From positions 1 to 64,000 of the forward strand of contig JAZGBI010000022.1 in assembly GCA_036476315.1 (NCBI GenBank): 64,000 bases of DNA, read 5' to 3'. Under the pieces are notes generated by a model. It was not told the DNA's origin, did no database searches, and saw only the letters and a program-made list of their open reading frames with translations. This document shows, piece after piece, positions 34,762 through 47,752 of this stretch. The stretch's first letter is position 1. Each line of letters starts with the position of its first letter. This stretch comes from Candidatus Neomarinimicrobiota bacterium. Lineage in GTDB: Bacteria; Fidelibacterota; Marinisomatia; Marinisomatales; S15-B10. The translations under genes were made by a program, and so were the position numbers.

Positions 34762-35747
34762 TACGTCAATCCTGACTTTAGAATATCATGGATGTGTACA
34801 ATACCCGCAGGTATTCCACTGAATCGATCGTCCTTGTAGACAAATAAACTCGTGATGGAAAATTCTTCCATAATTTCCAGTGCCTGAATGGCCGGAGTAT
34901 CCTCAGACACCCACTTTGGATCCTTGGTCATCAAAGATTCCGCGGTTCTGTCCATGATATGCCCGTCCTGCTCAAACGCTCGACGGAGGTCTCCATCAGT
35001 GATGATGCCGGCCAGTTCTCCGTTATCTGCCATGACGATGGCCACTCCAAGGCGCTTCTGACTGATTTCCAGAAGAGTGGACTTCACGTCCGAGTCCACC
35101 TTTACCACAGGGAGCTGATCCCTCGCGTGCATAATCTGCCTTACTCTCAGATGCAGTCTTTTCCCCAGGGCACCCGAGGGGTGTAGGAGGGCGTAATCGT
35201 CACGCTCGAATCCCTTTCTCTCCATCAAAGCAATGGCCAGAGCGTCACCCATAGCCAGAGCGGCTGTGGTGCTGGCTGTGGGAGCGAGATCGAGGGAGCA
35301 CGCCTCCCTGTCGACGCTTGCGTCAAGTGCCACGTCCGCCATGGAAGCGAGTGTCGATTCCTTCCTCCCAACCAGGGCAACCACTTTCGTCCCCAGGTGG
35401 AAAAATGCATACATGAGCTGAACAATTTCGCCCGTCTCTCCGCTTCTCGAAACTACGAGCACCAGGTCATCCCCGGTGACCATCCCGAGATCTCCGTGGA
35501 GAGCCTCCGCCGGGTGGAGGAAGTTGGCCGGCGTCCCCGTGCTGGCAAGCGTGGAGGCGATTTTCTGGGAAATAAGGCCGGATTTCCCCATACCCGTGAC
35601 CACGACCCGGCCGCTGCATTGAGCAATCAACTCCACTGCCCGCTCGAAATCCCTGTCAATCCTGTCAACCAGTCTGGCCACGGCCTCCGCCTCGATTTCG
35701 ATGACCTCACGACCAACATCAGTCGGTTTTCTCTTCTTATTCGTCAT
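34761..35747 (-). CDS. kdsD: D-arabinose 5-phosphate isomerase (KpsF/GutQ family)
   Basis: The 328-aa protein has an N-terminal SIS domain (VVVTGMGKSGLISQKIASTLASTG is its hallmark region), LHPAEALHGDLGM and SRSGETGEI. Two C-terminal CBS domains follow (IMHARDQLPVV and LMTKDPKWVSEDTPAIQAL). It converts ribulose 5-phosphate to arabinose 5-phosphate, the first step toward Kdo. Neighbouring kdsC, kdsA and kdsB supply the rest of the pathway. It overlaps kdsC by 11 bp and lptC by one base. Confidence 0.95.
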   Translation of the reverse strand: MTNKKRKPTDVGREVIEIEAEAVARLVDRIDRDFERAVELIAQCSGRVVVTGMGKSGLISQKIASTLASTGTPANFLHPAEALHGDLGMVTGDDLVLVVSRSGETGEIVQLMYAFFHLGTKVVALVGRKESTLASMADVALDASVDREACSLDLAPTASTTAALAMGDALAIALMERKGFERDDYALLHPSGALGKRLHLRVRQIMHARDQLPVVKVDSDVKSTLLEISQKRLGVAIVMADNGELAGIITDGDLRRAFEQDGHIMDRTAESLMTKDPKWVSEDTPAIQALEIMEEFSITSLFVYKDDRFSGIPAGIVHIHDILKSGLT

Positions 35748-36302
35748 GGACTAAATCATCCTTTCCATCCGAGGTTCTTTGACGAACTCTCTCCAGGGCC
35801 GATTCGTAGATACCCTTGCTTTCCAGAATCATCTCCACCGCCTCGCGGACAGCTCCCTCGCCTCCCCTGGCCTGTGTGGTGTATTTCGCTATCTGCTTTG
35901 CCCGTGGATGAGCATTCGCGACGGCGATGGGAAGTCCGACAGTTTCCATGATGGTTAGGTCGATAATATCGTCTCCAATGAACGCGGCTTCTTCGTCACT
36001 GAAATCGTACTTGGACCGCAGTTCATAGTAGGCGTCCATCTTGTTCAGGTTCCCCTGATAACAGTCCTTCTCGAGCCCCATCTCCATGACCCTCACATCG
36101 GTGGCCGGTGAATACCGGCCTGAAATGATTGCCATTCGTATCCCCGCGGCTCTGACGAGGGCGACGCCGGCAGCGTCAAGAACACTGAAACGTTTCAGCT
36201 CGATTCCGTCACTGCCCTTGTAGATGGTGCCGTCCGTGAATACCCCATCCAGATCGGAAAGAATAATCTTGATCTTTCCCGCGGCTTTCTTCAGATGGAA
36301 CG

Positions 36303-36306
<4 letters not shown>
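35737..36306 (-). CDS. kdsC: 3-deoxy-D-manno-octulosonate 8-phosphate phosphatase
   Basis: From ATG 36306 the protein is 189 aa. It has HAD motif I LSDLDGVFTDGT, IISGRYSPATDVR, and the late motif AFIGDDIIDLTIM, matching the small tetrameric KdsC phosphatases. It removes phosphate from Kdo-8-phosphate. The C-terminal extension after AVEMILESKG is about 20 residues long and charged. The chosen start overlaps the kdsA stop by 4 bp (ATGA). The longer open frame upstream lies inside kdsA and has no family similarity. Confidence 0.94.
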
Positions 36307-39473
<3,167 letters not shown>

Positions 39474-39563
39474 GATGATTTCTCTGCCACTCTGGGCACG
39501 AGGCAGTTTTCACTGACTTTTTAGGAGAGACTTTCTGTTTTATCTCCAGGGTTACAGCCCATG

Positions 39564-39579
39564 TACAATTATCGTGCCA
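39564..39579 (-). promoter_or_regulatory. Sigma-54-type -24/-12 promoter upstream of kdsB
   Basis: On the minus strand this reads TGGCACGATAATTGTA. The -24 element TGGCAC is perfect, the spacing of 5 bp to the -12 element is correct, and the -12 element TTGTA has one change from TTGCA (the C of the GC pair). The predicted start of transcription lies about 80 nt before the kdsB ATG. The operon it would drive includes rpoN. Confidence 0.55.
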
Positions 39580-39669
39580 GTGCAAATTTAGGTTTGTCGT
39601 GCCCCCTAATCAAGGAAAAGGCAACTGTGATGCAGGATGCCTGGAGCAGTTCCGTCGGCTCAGAATAGC

Positions 39670-39706
39670 CCCCGTGCGGCCGTTGCAAAGGGTGGTTCCG
39701 CAGGGG
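39670..39706 (-). other. GC-rich hairpin after the efflux operon
   Basis: CCCCTGCGG and CCGCACGGGG (minus strand) can pair with one bulge, 40-80 bp beyond the stop of the last efflux permease. No T-run follows, so it may be an RNA-stabilising or Rho-dependent end. The rest of 39474-39746 shows nothing else besides the promoter above. Confidence 0.3.
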
Positions 39707-39746
39707 TTCTGGAATACAGATCAGGTGGCGCAGAGACGAAGACTAT

Positions 39747-40997
39747 CTACTCATATCTCAACGACTCAATAGGGTCAAGTTTCGCGGCTTTGTATGCGGG
39801 GTAACTCCCAAACCCTATTCCGATGATGGAGCAGACGAGGAGTCCGAAGAAAGCCCAATCCAGGGGAATCACAGCGGGAATGTTAAAAAGGGCCGCGACA
39901 ACGTTTCCTCCCAGAATGCCAAATATGATGCCCACGAGACCCCCGAATTCGCTCAAGAAAATCGACTCGATGAGAAACTGGGTCAAGATGTTCCTGCGGG
40001 TGGCCCCCACAGCTTTCCGGATCCCGATCTCCTTGATTCTCTCCGTCACTGAGACCAGCATGATATTCATGATCCCAATCCCTGCCACGACGAGTGCGAT
40101 AATACTGATGATGAAGGCGAACAGTTTTACTCCGCCCGTAAACCTGCCAAAGGTCTCAATAAGCGTTGCGTTGGATACGATTTCGAAATCGTTCTCCTCC
40201 CCGGGAGGAATCTTCCTGATGGTCCTGAGCAGCCCGATTGTCTCGTCCATGGTTGCATCGTAGAGTTCTGCCGACTCCGCCTCCACGGTGATGACCAGCG
40301 AGGTCCAGCGGCGACCATAATTTTCGAGAAAAACCGATATGGGGATGGCAATGAAATTATCCCGGCTGCTGCCAAACATTTGCCCCTGGGGTTCCGCAGT
40401 GCCAACCACGAGATACCTGACTCCGTCCATCACGACATTTTTTCCCAACGGATCTTCGAAAGGGAAAAGGATGTCAGCCACATCCATTCCGAGGACGCAA
40501 ATGTCTCTTGAAAAGCGGATATCCTCACGGGTGATATTCCTTCCATCACCAATGTAGGTGTTGTAATTCCTCAGTGTCCACTCATCCCCCGCATAAAGCC
40601 CCACATTTCCCTTTGTCTTACGGTCCTTGTACTGGATCAGACGTCCTCCCCAATCATCTCCTACCGATACCACCTTCGGTAGTTGAGCCCGCGTTTGAAG
40701 CCTTTCGAAATGATCAAGGGTAATACTCTTTCGGTTTCGATACTTCATACGGGAATGCCATCCGATCTGAATGGCCGGATATTTTTGAACCGCAAACGTG
40801 TTTGTCCCGAAGATGTTCAGACCTCTCTCGATAGATGTTTCCAGCGTACGGAGTGCGGTCATGACGCCCACGACCGAAAATACACCAATGGCTATCCCCA
40901 GAAGCGTGAGGCTGGAGCGGAGTTTATTGTCACGGATCGCTTCCAGTGACATCACGAGTCCCTCCTTCAATTCCTGACCGAGCAGCCGAATATTCAC
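39747..40997 (-). CDS. MacB/FtsX-type ABC transporter permease (second of two)
   Basis: The 416-aa protein begins at GTG 40997, with GGGGA 6 nt upstream. It has a membrane segment LTLLGIAIGVFSVVGVMTA, a periplasmic domain of about 220 residues and three C-terminal membrane segments, with the family words GGVKLFAFIISIIALVVAGI and VTERIKEIGIRKAVGATRR. Ending in KLDPIESLRYE is typical of MacB/FtsX permeases. It is the last gene of the tripartite efflux operon. The longer frame upstream to 41042 runs into a dispersed repeat. It is paralogous to the permease at 41239. Confidence 0.88.
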   Translation of the reverse strand: MNIRLLGQELKEGLVMSLEAIRDNKLRSSLTLLGIAIGVFSVVGVMTALRTLETSIERGLNIFGTNTFAVQKYPAIQIGWHSRMKYRNRKSITLDHFERLQTRAQLPKVVSVGDDWGGRLIQYKDRKTKGNVGLYAGDEWTLRNYNTYIGDGRNITREDIRFSRDICVLGMDVADILFPFEDPLGKNVVMDGVRYLVVGTAEPQGQMFGSSRDNFIAIPISVFLENYGRRWTSLVITVEAESAELYDATMDETIGLLRTIRKIPPGEENDFEIVSNATLIETFGRFTGGVKLFAFIISIIALVVAGIGIMNIMLVSVTERIKEIGIRKAVGATRRNILTQFLIESIFLSEFGGLVGIIFGILGGNVVAALFNIPAVIPLDWAFFGLLVCSIIGIGFGSYPAYKAAKLDPIESLRYE

Positions 40998-41017
40998 GCC
41001 GCGTCCCCTTTTTTTTG

Positions 41018-41233
41018 CCTCAGAGTTCACAGAGAAAAACAACTAATATAGATTGATAAGAAAAAGACCTTTAGCAGCGAACGTTGCGACGCGAATTGGA
41101 AATTTGTCACGGTGACGTCGTCAATATCAACACTAATCATTTGGGGTTCTTACTGTTCTTTGCGGCCGATCAGTGAAACCATATTCATATACTCTGTGGT
41201 CTCCCCGTCCCGATCAAGTCGGGATGTGGCTCA
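41018..41233 (-). repeat. Divergent copy C of the composite repeat between two permease genes
   Basis: Read on the minus strand it starts GAGCCACATCCCGACTTGAT and continues with a CGGGA / GGGGAGACCACAGAGTATAT block that matches copies A and B over about 45 bp. It ends in a CTCTGTGAACTCTGAGG motif. The middle part does not align. It fills the 241-bp gap between two co-oriented permease genes that would otherwise be adjacent. Confidence 0.65.
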
Positions 41234-41238
41234 TGTCG

Positions 41239-42459
41239 TCATTCATAACGGAGCGCCTCGATGGGATCGAGTCGGGCTGCTCTGTAGGAGGGAGCCAGGC
41301 CTGAGACCACGCCCACAAGAAGCGACAGGAGAAAAGCGACCATTGCCAGCCACAACGGCATGGAGGATGGAAAGACCAACCGGTCGATGGCCCTGCTTCC
41401 CACAAAGGAGATTCCCAGACCGAAGAGGCCGGCAAATCCACAGATGAATATGGCCTCGAGCAGGAACTGCATCATAATGACCTTTCTTGTAGCCCCCAGT
41501 GCTTTGCGAATTCCTATCTCCCGCGTGCGCTCCTTCACGGAGACAAACATAATATTCATGATGCCGATGCCGCCCACCATCAATGAAAGTACGGTAATGA
41601 AGATTCCGGTTCCTCCGATAGCAAACTTGATGGCATTGTATTGTGTACGGAAGGCTTCCTGCTGGTTGATGGCGAAATCATCTCTCTCCTGGGGCTTCAA
41701 CCCCCGTATTCTCCGCATGATCCCCGTGATCTCCTCCGTTGCCGCCCCGATGTATCCTGCGGGCACTTTCACGTTGATCTGCGTCCATCCTCGCCTGGCA
41801 AATACCTTTTGAAACGTACCCAGGGGTATGACGGTCTGGTTATCCTGGCTGAACAGGCCGAGGAATTTCCCCTGTTTCTCGATGACTCCGATGACACGAA
41901 ACTGGTGAGGTCCGAGTTTCACCTTTTTGCCGACGGGATCCTCACTTTCGAAAAGTTGTTCAGCCACATCATAACCGAGAACGCAAACGGGTGCTCCTGC
42001 CCGGCTCTCTCCGGCGGTGAAGAATCGACCGTTTTCAATGTCAAACGTCGTGGTTTGAAGGTACTCATCGGTTGTCCCGGTGGTACGAACATTGGGGACG
42101 GCCTTGTCCAGGTACCGCACTGTGGCTGACCGGGACATGGTGGGCGCCGCCGCGATGGCGTACTGGGATAACTCCTTGATTTTTGCGGCGTATTCCACTT
42201 TCATATGCCGGCGGTTCCGGGTCTCCCACCACTGGTCCGACCCGCCAAACCACTTGTGCCGGGAAACGAACAGAACATCTCGTGACAGAAACGATATGCT
42301 TCGTTCGAACGCCCCGTCGAGACCTTCAATCAAAGTGCCCATCAAGGTCACTGCGAGAATGCCGATGACAATCCCCAGCATGGTGAGGAACGTTCGAAGG
42401 CGGTTGGAGATAATGGCGGAAAGGGCGATGAAAACGTCTTCGATAAGGATCTTGAACAT
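41239..42459 (-). CDS. MacB/FtsX-type ABC transporter permease (first of two)
   Basis: The 406-aa permease has the MacB/FtsX layout: an N-terminal membrane helix (LTMLGIVIGILAVTLMGTL), a large extracytoplasmic domain with GYDVAEQLF and DPVGKKVKLG, and three C-terminal helices with SLMVGGIGIMNIMFVSVKER and REIGIRKALGATRK. It ends RLDPIEALRYE. It starts 2 bp after the ATPase gene ends. With the adaptor and TolC-like protein encoded upstream it would form a pump exporting an unknown substrate such as a lipid, peptide or macrolide-like compound. Confidence 0.9.
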   Translation of the reverse strand: MFKILIEDVFIALSAIISNRLRTFLTMLGIVIGILAVTLMGTLIEGLDGAFERSISFLSRDVLFVSRHKWFGGSDQWWETRNRRHMKVEYAAKIKELSQYAIAAAPTMSRSATVRYLDKAVPNVRTTGTTDEYLQTTTFDIENGRFFTAGESRAGAPVCVLGYDVAEQLFESEDPVGKKVKLGPHQFRVIGVIEKQGKFLGLFSQDNQTVIPLGTFQKVFARRGWTQINVKVPAGYIGAATEEITGIMRRIRGLKPQERDDFAINQQEAFRTQYNAIKFAIGGTGIFITVLSLMVGGIGIMNIMFVSVKERTREIGIRKALGATRKVIMMQFLLEAIFICGFAGLFGLGISFVGSRAIDRLVFPSSMPLWLAMVAFLLSLLVGVVSGLAPSYRAARLDPIEALRYE

Positions 42460-42461
42460 GC

Positions 42462-43184
42462 TCAGGAATCGTGTCGACTGTCGTCGGAAATCAGGCCGTC
42501 CAGAAGATGAATGGTCCTCCCCGCATGGGCGGCTATGTACTGCTCGTGGGTAACCACCAAAATGGTGTTTCCCGTATTGTGAAGGGAACCGAGGACTTCC
42601 ATAATTTCTTCGCCCGTCGTGCTGTCGAGATTCCCCGTGGGTTCATCCGCCAGAATGATGGAGGGTTCCGTCACAAGGGCCCTGGCTATGGCCACCCGCT
42701 GCCTCTCTCCCCCGGAAAGTTCATTGGGTCGATGTTCCATGCGACTTTCCAATCCCACGCTCTTCAAAGCACCTCTGGCTGCTTCACGTCTTTCGTCCGG
42801 TGGGCTCCCTCTATAGACAAGGGGAAGTTCCACGTTCCTGAGTGCCGTCGCCCTGGGAAGTAAGTTAAACGTCTGAAACACAAAACCGATCCTCCGGTTG
42901 CGGATGGACGCCAACTGGTTGTCATCCATTTCATGAACCATCTCCCCTTCAAACTTGTAGGTGCCGCTCGTGGGGGTGTCGAGGCATCCGATGATGTTCA
43001 TGAGGGTGGATTTGCCGGAACCCGACGGTCCCATGATGGACACATAGTCGTTCCGTGTCACCTCAAAATCGACGCCTCGCAGCGCGTGAACGACCTGATC
43101 CTCACCAAGTTCGTAATCCCTCACAATTTGATTGAGAGAAATGATGTGATCCGAATTCATCTGACTCTTTTGACTATTGATCAT
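42462..43184 (-). CDS. MacB/LolD-type ABC transporter ATPase
   Basis: The 240-aa ATPase has Walker [20 protein letters not shown]-loop [14 protein letters not shown], signature [15 protein letters not shown], Walker [13 protein letters not shown] and H-loop [14 protein letters not shown]. These match the LolD/MacB ATPase subfamily that serves mechanotransmission-type pumps. It overlaps the adaptor gene by 4 bp upstream and abuts the first permease. The first in-frame ATG pair (M1 and M9) leaves the exact start open. Confidence 0.93.
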   Translation of the reverse strand: MINSQKSQMNSDHIISLNQIVRDYELGEDQVVHALRGVDFEVTRNDYVSIMGPSGSGKSTLMNIIGCLDTPTSGTYKFEGEMVHEMDDNQLASIRNRRIGFVFQTFNLLPRATALRNVELPLVYRGSPPDERREAARGALKSVGLESRMEHRPNELSGGERQRVAIARALVTEPSIILADEPTGNLDSTTGEEIMEVLGSLHNTGNTILVVTHEQYIAAHAGRTIHLLDGLISDDSRHDS

Positions 43185-44494
43185 TCTCCGCTCTTCTCTT
43201 CCGTCTCAGGCGCTCCCCTCTCCTTCCCTGTGACGGGAGAGTTGTGCTGGAGATCCCGGGAAATTGCCTTGTAACTCCCCGTGACAATCTCCTCTCCCTC
43301 TTCGAGTCCCGACAGGACCTCATAATGGGTCTCACTCGACAGGCCAACATTCACCGGTCTCTGCTCCGCAAACTGGGTCCCGTTTGACTTTGAGGGGGAG
43401 GGATTCTCCCCATTCCCCACCAAGGTGTCGCTCATGACGAAAACGACTTCAACCATCTTCTGTTTTTTCCATTCTCCGCCCCCCGGGGGACCCCGTGACC
43501 CTTCCCGGCGGCGGGATTTCCCCGGACTGCCAGCAGGCTTTTCGGCCCGAACCGTCAGAGCCTGAATGGGGATGGCAAGAACGTCTTGTTTTACATCCGT
43601 GATGACATCGACGGTAGCCGACATCCCCTGCCGGATTCCTTCAGGAACCTTAAGCATCCTGACCTTCACGTTGAAATTCGTAACCTGTTCCTGCGTCCCC
43701 ACGGCGGTGGTCTGAGCCACGTGAGCAATCTCCTTTACGATCCCGTGGAATACGGTATCCTGAAAGGCATCAATTTCAATTTCCGCTGTGTCTCCCTCGG
43801 AAACGTCCACAACGTCATTCTCATTCACTTCCACCACCACCTCCATCCTGCTGAGATCGGCGATGGACATCAGGACATCGGCCTGGAAGGTGGATCCCAG
43901 AGCCATCTCCCCCTCATCTTTCCTGACCTGAGTTACCACACCCCAACCGGGAGCGAGCAAGCTCGTTTTTGACAGATCATCCATGGCCGATTTAAGGGCC
44001 GCCTTCGCCAGCTCCACTTCACTCTCTGCGAGCTGAAACTGGGCCGTGGCCGACTCGAACTCCTGACTGGACACTAGCTGCTCTGAATACAGTTTTTCGG
44101 CGCGATCCTTCAAAGCCGTCGATTTGACAAGATTTGCTTCGGCGGACTTCAAACGCGAGAGAACCTGCTCCGCCGACGCTTCATAGCGCGTCTTGTCCAG
44201 CGATATGAGGAGCTGACCCAACATCACCGAGTCTCCCTCTTCAACCATGATCTCCATAATCAGCGAACTGAGATTGGCACTGATGTCCACCTGCCTTTCG
44301 GGCTGAATCGTTCCGGATGCCGTCACTTTATGGACAATCTTTTGCCGTCTCACTTTTTCCCTCTGGACTTCAATGGGCTGAACGTCCGACCTGAGGACTT
44401 TCACGAGGACGATGACCGCAACAATTACGACGGCACCGGAAATCAGAATGATGTTTCGTCTCTTTTTTTTCTTTTTTGCCTTCTTCTTTGCCAT
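43181..44494 (-). CDS. Efflux pump periplasmic adaptor (HlyD/MacA family)
   Basis: The 437-aa protein has a Lys-rich start, one membrane anchor ([20 protein letters not shown]) and a barrel-sandwich half ([20 protein letters not shown]). A coiled-coil hairpin (residues about 95-170), the second sandwich half with [12 protein letters not shown] and a C-terminal beta domain with a long, Gly/Arg-rich insertion ([17 protein letters not shown]) follow. It would link the inner-membrane permeases to the TolC-like channel. It overlaps the ATPase gene by 4 bp. Confidence 0.92.
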   Translation of the reverse strand: MAKKKAKKKKKRRNIILISGAVVIVAVIVLVKVLRSDVQPIEVQREKVRRQKIVHKVTASGTIQPERQVDISANLSSLIMEIMVEEGDSVMLGQLLISLDKTRYEASAEQVLSRLKSAEANLVKSTALKDRAEKLYSEQLVSSQEFESATAQFQLAESEVELAKAALKSAMDDLSKTSLLAPGWGVVTQVRKDEGEMALGSTFQADVLMSIADLSRMEVVVEVNENDVVDVSEGDTAEIEIDAFQDTVFHGIVKEIAHVAQTTAVGTQEQVTNFNVKVRMLKVPEGIRQGMSATVDVITDVKQDVLAIPIQALTVRAEKPAGSPGKSRRREGSRGPPGGGEWKKQKMVEVVFVMSDTLVGNGENPSPSKSNGTQFAEQRPVNVGLSSETHYEVLSGLEEGEEIVTGSYKAISRDLQHNSPVTGKERGAPETEEKSGE

Positions 44495-44528
44495 AGGCCT
44501 GATACCTTACATGATTGTCACTCTTGCT

Positions 44529-45854
44529 TCATCCTGATTTGCCCAACAACGCGTCAAGCTGTGCTTGAAGAATTTTCCTGTCGTAGATGGCCCGCACCAG
44601 GGAACTGTTTGCCCTGGCCACCGATAGTTGAGCATCCAGAACATCCAGGATCGTCGCGGCCCCTAAATTGTACCTCTCCCGGGCCAGCCGCTGATCCTCC
44701 TCCGCCGACTGTCTGGTCTCTTCAAAAATGGGAATCATCTTGTCCAGATTACTGAGTTGTCTCATGGTAAAATCGAGCTGAACCTGAAGATTTCTCAGAA
44801 GTGTCCTCTGATTCTCCCTTTCAATTTTGTACTCCAACCGCGAACCTTCAACCTGCGTCGACCGGGAGAATCCGGTGAAGAGGGGATACGAAACGGAAAG
44901 GCGTGTCTGGAGCCTCCAGTGCTTATCCACATCGGTGTAGAGCTGATCAAAGGCCGTCGATGATCCATCATAGCCCACTGAGAGGGACAATGTGGGAAAA
45001 TACCCGGAACGCGCTATCTTCAAAGCCAGAGCTGAATTGTCCACTTGCATCTGCTGAGCGAGTAAAGATGGATTGGTCTCTGTCACCTTTTTCCAGACAA
45101 CGGGGAAAGATTCCATGGGAACCGGATTCACCTCAGGATTGTCCAAGACGGAAAATTCCGTCCCCACCTCCAGACCCATCGCATTCGCAAGTTCATTGAA
45201 GGAATTTGTCGTCGCGGCCTCCTGATTGAGAGCGTCCACCTCCATATTACCCAGCTGGACCCGCTGCTTCAACAGGTCCGTCCGGGCAACGGCCTCCACC
45301 TCATACTGGTGCTTCACAAGTTCCAGCTGATGTTTCGCCAGCTCCACGGACTGCCTCGATACTTCCAGAAGCTGCAAATTCTTCAAGTATTGATAGAACG
45401 CTTTTTTCACCTCCAGGATAACGGTGATCCTCGTCTGAGTCTTAGATATGTTGGTGTATTCATACAGGGTATTTGCGGCGGCTATCTGATTCCACCACCT
45501 CCCACCATCGTAGATGGTCTGATTCAGGGAAATTCCCCCGGAGTAGTATTCACTCTCCGGGACGGTAAATGCGATTTCCGGGTTGACATAGGATCCCTGG
45601 TTCAGATAGCCCGCCCTGTAGCTCACGGTGGGCAGTATATTGGCCAAAGATCCCTTCACTCCAGCGAGCGAAGACTGAACTCTCAGACGCGCGATGCGTA
45701 TGCCGGGTTGATTCTCCAGAGCAACGCGGATGCAGTCGCTCAGTGTGTAGACTGGCTGTCCCAACAGGGCGCCTCCAGTCAGGAATGTGAGAAATGCCAG
45801 CAGATAACTGGAGAATTTCGACCCTGGCGAAACGGTATGATTTGAGAAAAACAT
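44529..45854 (-). CDS. TolC-family outer membrane efflux protein
   Basis: The 441-aa protein has a signal peptide (SSYLLAFLTFLTGGALLG) and starts the mature part with YTLSDCIRVALENQPGIRIA, the standard TolC/OEP beginning. Two OEP repeats follow, with long helical hairpins (LLEVSRQSVELAKHQLELV and LAREARYNLGAATILDVLDAQ-type words). It is the first gene of the minus-strand efflux operon and is divergent from rpoD. Substrate unknown. Confidence 0.92.
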   Translation of the reverse strand: MFFSNHTVSPGSKFSSYLLAFLTFLTGGALLGQPVYTLSDCIRVALENQPGIRIARLRVQSSLAGVKGSLANILPTVSYRAGYLNQGSYVNPEIAFTVPESEYYSGGISLNQTIYDGGRWWNQIAAANTLYEYTNISKTQTRITVILEVKKAFYQYLKNLQLLEVSRQSVELAKHQLELVKHQYEVEAVARTDLLKQRVQLGNMEVDALNQEAATTNSFNELANAMGLEVGTEFSVLDNPEVNPVPMESFPVVWKKVTETNPSLLAQQMQVDNSALALKIARSGYFPTLSLSVGYDGSSTAFDQLYTDVDKHWRLQTRLSVSYPLFTGFSRSTQVEGSRLEYKIERENQRTLLRNLQVQLDFTMRQLSNLDKMIPIFEETRQSAEEDQRLARERYNLGAATILDVLDAQLSVARANSSLVRAIYDRKILQAQLDALLGKSG

Positions 45855-45964
45855 CTGGTCAGGATAGCCTACAGGAGAATTTTCCCCCCTGGTTAGATAA
45901 AGAGAGTCGTTCCTTTTGACTCACAATGCCCGAAAAAGTTAAAAGTTTCAGGTGTCATCCATCT

Positions 45965-45980
45965 GGTCTGCCGGCAGACC
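45965..45980. promoter_or_regulatory. Perfect 16-bp palindrome in the tolC-rpoD divergent region
   Basis: GGTCTGCCGGCAGACC is fully self-complementary with 8-bp half sites, the form expected of a dimeric repressor operator. It lies 111 bp upstream of the TolC-like gene and 213 bp upstream of rpoD. The rest of the 338-bp gap (45855-46192) shows no other clear signal apart from a GGGAGTG ribosome site before rpoD. Confidence 0.4.
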
Positions 45981-46192
45981 TCTCATTTCCAGCCGACTAC
46001 TGCAATCATTTAAATTAGGAATATCCCGCCGAATTCCATCGCAAAGAATTCTCTTCTCGCCCGTTCCCCGGGAGCAGGTCAATATTTTTTCTGACGCCGG
46101 GTCCTTGAAAGTCTCGAAAATGTAGCGTAAATTACAATACTTTGTCGTAAACAAACGAAATGAGGCGCAAACAAGCTGACAGGGAGTGTTAG

Positions 46193-47029
46193 ATGCCAAC
46201 TGACGCAAACAGAAGTCTAAGCCGTTATCTCGAAGAAATCGGAAAGTTTGAACCCCTCGCTCCCCAGAGGGAGATTGAACTTGCCCAACGTGTCAAACAG
46301 AATGACCTCCAAGCTTTGAAGGAACTCACGGAGGCAAATCTTCGCTTCGTGGTCTCTGTGGCAAAGGATTACCAGGGCCAGGGACTCCCTCTGACGGATC
46401 TCATCAACGAGGGGAATCTTGGCCTCATCAAGGCTGCGGAAAGGTTTGACGAAACCCGAGGGTTCAAATTCATTTCCTACGCCGTCTGGTGGATTCGCCA
46501 GTCCATTTTGCAGGCTCTGGCGGAACATTCCAGAATCGTCCGCCTTCCCCTCAACCGTGTGGGTACCATCAGTAAGATCACGAAGGCGGCCGAGGATCTT
46601 GAATCGGATTATGAGCGTCCGCCCAATGAGGATGAGATTGCGAAGCGGTTGGAGATGCAGTCCGATGAAGTGACGGACGCTATCCGAATCTCGAGAAGGC
46701 ACCATTCCCTTCACGCACCCTTTCGGGATGGAGATAAGAACTCCCTCATGGATGTTATCAAGGACAACAAACAGACACCGCCAGACTCGCTCCTTATGAC
46801 GGAATCCCTGAAAGAGGAAATCCGGAGCTGCCTGGAATCCCTGAAGGACAGGGAGCGGGATGTAATCAAGATGTATTTCGGTATCGACCGGGACTACGCC
46901 CTCACCCTGAATGAAATTGGAGAGGAGTTCAGTCTCACTCGTGAGCGCGTGCGCCAAATAAAAGAGAAAGCCATCCGTCGACTTCGCCATAAGTCTCGCA
47001 GCAAAGCGCTCAGGACCTATCTGGGCTAA
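46193..47029 (+). CDS. rpoD: Primary-type RNA polymerase sigma-70 factor, short form
   Basis: The 278-aa sigma factor lacks region 1.1. It starts at region 1.2 ([20 protein letters not shown]), has region 2 with the -10 recognition helix [20 protein letters not shown], region 3 ([20 protein letters not shown]) and region 4 with the -35 helix-turn-helix [18 protein letters not shown]. This compact primary sigma is typical of Bacteroidota and related FCB groups. GGGAG sits 7 nt before ATG 46193. rpsU follows 23 bp downstream. Confidence 0.94.
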   Translation: MPTDANRSLSRYLEEIGKFEPLAPQREIELAQRVKQNDLQALKELTEANLRFVVSVAKDYQGQGLPLTDLINEGNLGLIKAAERFDETRGFKFISYAVWWIRQSILQALAEHSRIVRLPLNRVGTISKITKAAEDLESDYERPPNEDEIAKRLEMQSDEVTDAIRISRRHHSLHAPFRDGDKNSLMDVIKDNKQTPPDSLLMTESLKEEIRSCLESLKDRERDVIKMYFGIDRDYALTLNEIGEEFSLTRERVRQIKEKAIRRLRHKSRSKALRTYLG

Positions 47030-47052
47030 AAACGTGGAAAGGAGGTAACGAA

Positions 47053-47220
47053 TTGGTTCATGTCACAGTTCGTAAGGGTGAACCTCTTGAGCGGGCTCTC
47101 AGACGCTTCAAGAAAAAGTACGAAAAGGCAGGCATACTGAGGGAGGTCAGGAGAAAATCATATTATCTGAAACCCAGCGCGGCCAGACGAGCAGGGAAAG
47201 GGAAGTCGAGACGGTACTGA
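47053..47220 (+). CDS. rpsU: 30S ribosomal protein S21
   Basis: This 55-aa frame begins at TTG with GGAGG 7 nt upstream. It reads MVHVTVRKGEPLERALRRFK at its start, then KKKYEKAGILREVRRKSYY and a basic tail ending KSRRY. That is a full-length S21. It is short and uses a TTG start, so it is easily missed. It is co-transcribed with rpoD and followed by an intrinsic terminator, an arrangement similar to the rpsU-rpoD linkage known elsewhere but in reverse order. Confidence 0.95.
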   Translation: MVHVTVRKGEPLERALRRFKKKYEKAGILREVRRKSYYLKPSAARRAGKGKSRRY

Positions 47221-47240
47221 CCCCCGGGTTCATGAAAAGT

Positions 47241-47272
47241 ATCCGTCCACCTCAACGTGGATGGATTTTTTT
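47241..47272 (+). terminator. Intrinsic terminator after rpoD-rpsU
   Basis: ATCCGTCCAC and GTGGATGGAT pair over 10 bp with one G-T wobble around a 6-nt loop, followed directly by seven T residues. It lies 20 bp after the rpsU stop. From 47273 to 47460 I see no gene or clear signal. Confidence 0.9.
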
Positions 47273-47460
47273 GTCAAATTTAATCCCACCGTTATCTTTC
47301 CCCATCTTAACTTGTCGCGTTCTCGGCCTTAGCGCATTCCATTCGGCCCTGATAATCCTCCACCAAGAAGACCAGGACCTGGAGGGATGAGGCGCAACAG
47401 TTAATGGATCGCGAGATCATACTTGAAAAAGAAAACATTGAATCCTGTTTTTAGCCTGGA

Positions 47461-47752
47461 CTATTCATTAGCCACATCCCGACTTGATCGGGAAAGGGTG
47501 AACACAGAGTATATCAATTTGATACTAAAAACCTTATGATAATTCATTTGAAATCAATTCTTGCGACTATTTTAGACACGTCATCTTTCTCTAACCTTAT
47601 GTTAATTACGCTTCTCTGTGACCTCTGCCTGTCCCATTGGATGCGAAGCCATTCTATCGGGGTGGCTTCGTGGTGAATCTCATCTCAAGATCCTTTGGAA
47701 GATCCTGTGGATCTCATCTCAAGATCCTTTGGAAGATCCTGTGGATAATCCG
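47461..47752. repeat. Composite intergenic repeat, copy B
   Basis: It aligns with copy A (16541-16797): CTATTCATTA, the TCCCGACTTGATCGGGA palindrome, GTGAACACAGAGTATAT, an AT-rich middle, GACACGTCATC and a terminal 34-bp unit. In place of the GC hairpin of copy A it has a GAAGCCA...TGGCTTC inverted repeat. The terminal 34-bp unit is duplicated here. No gene overlaps it. Confidence 0.8.
47679..47746 (+). repeat. Perfect tandem duplication of a 34-bp unit
   Basis: Two identical 34-bp units (47679-47712 and 47713-47746) begin CTCATCTCAAGATCCTTTGG. A single copy is at 16761-16794, and a 19-bp piece at 54611-54629. Confidence 0.9.
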
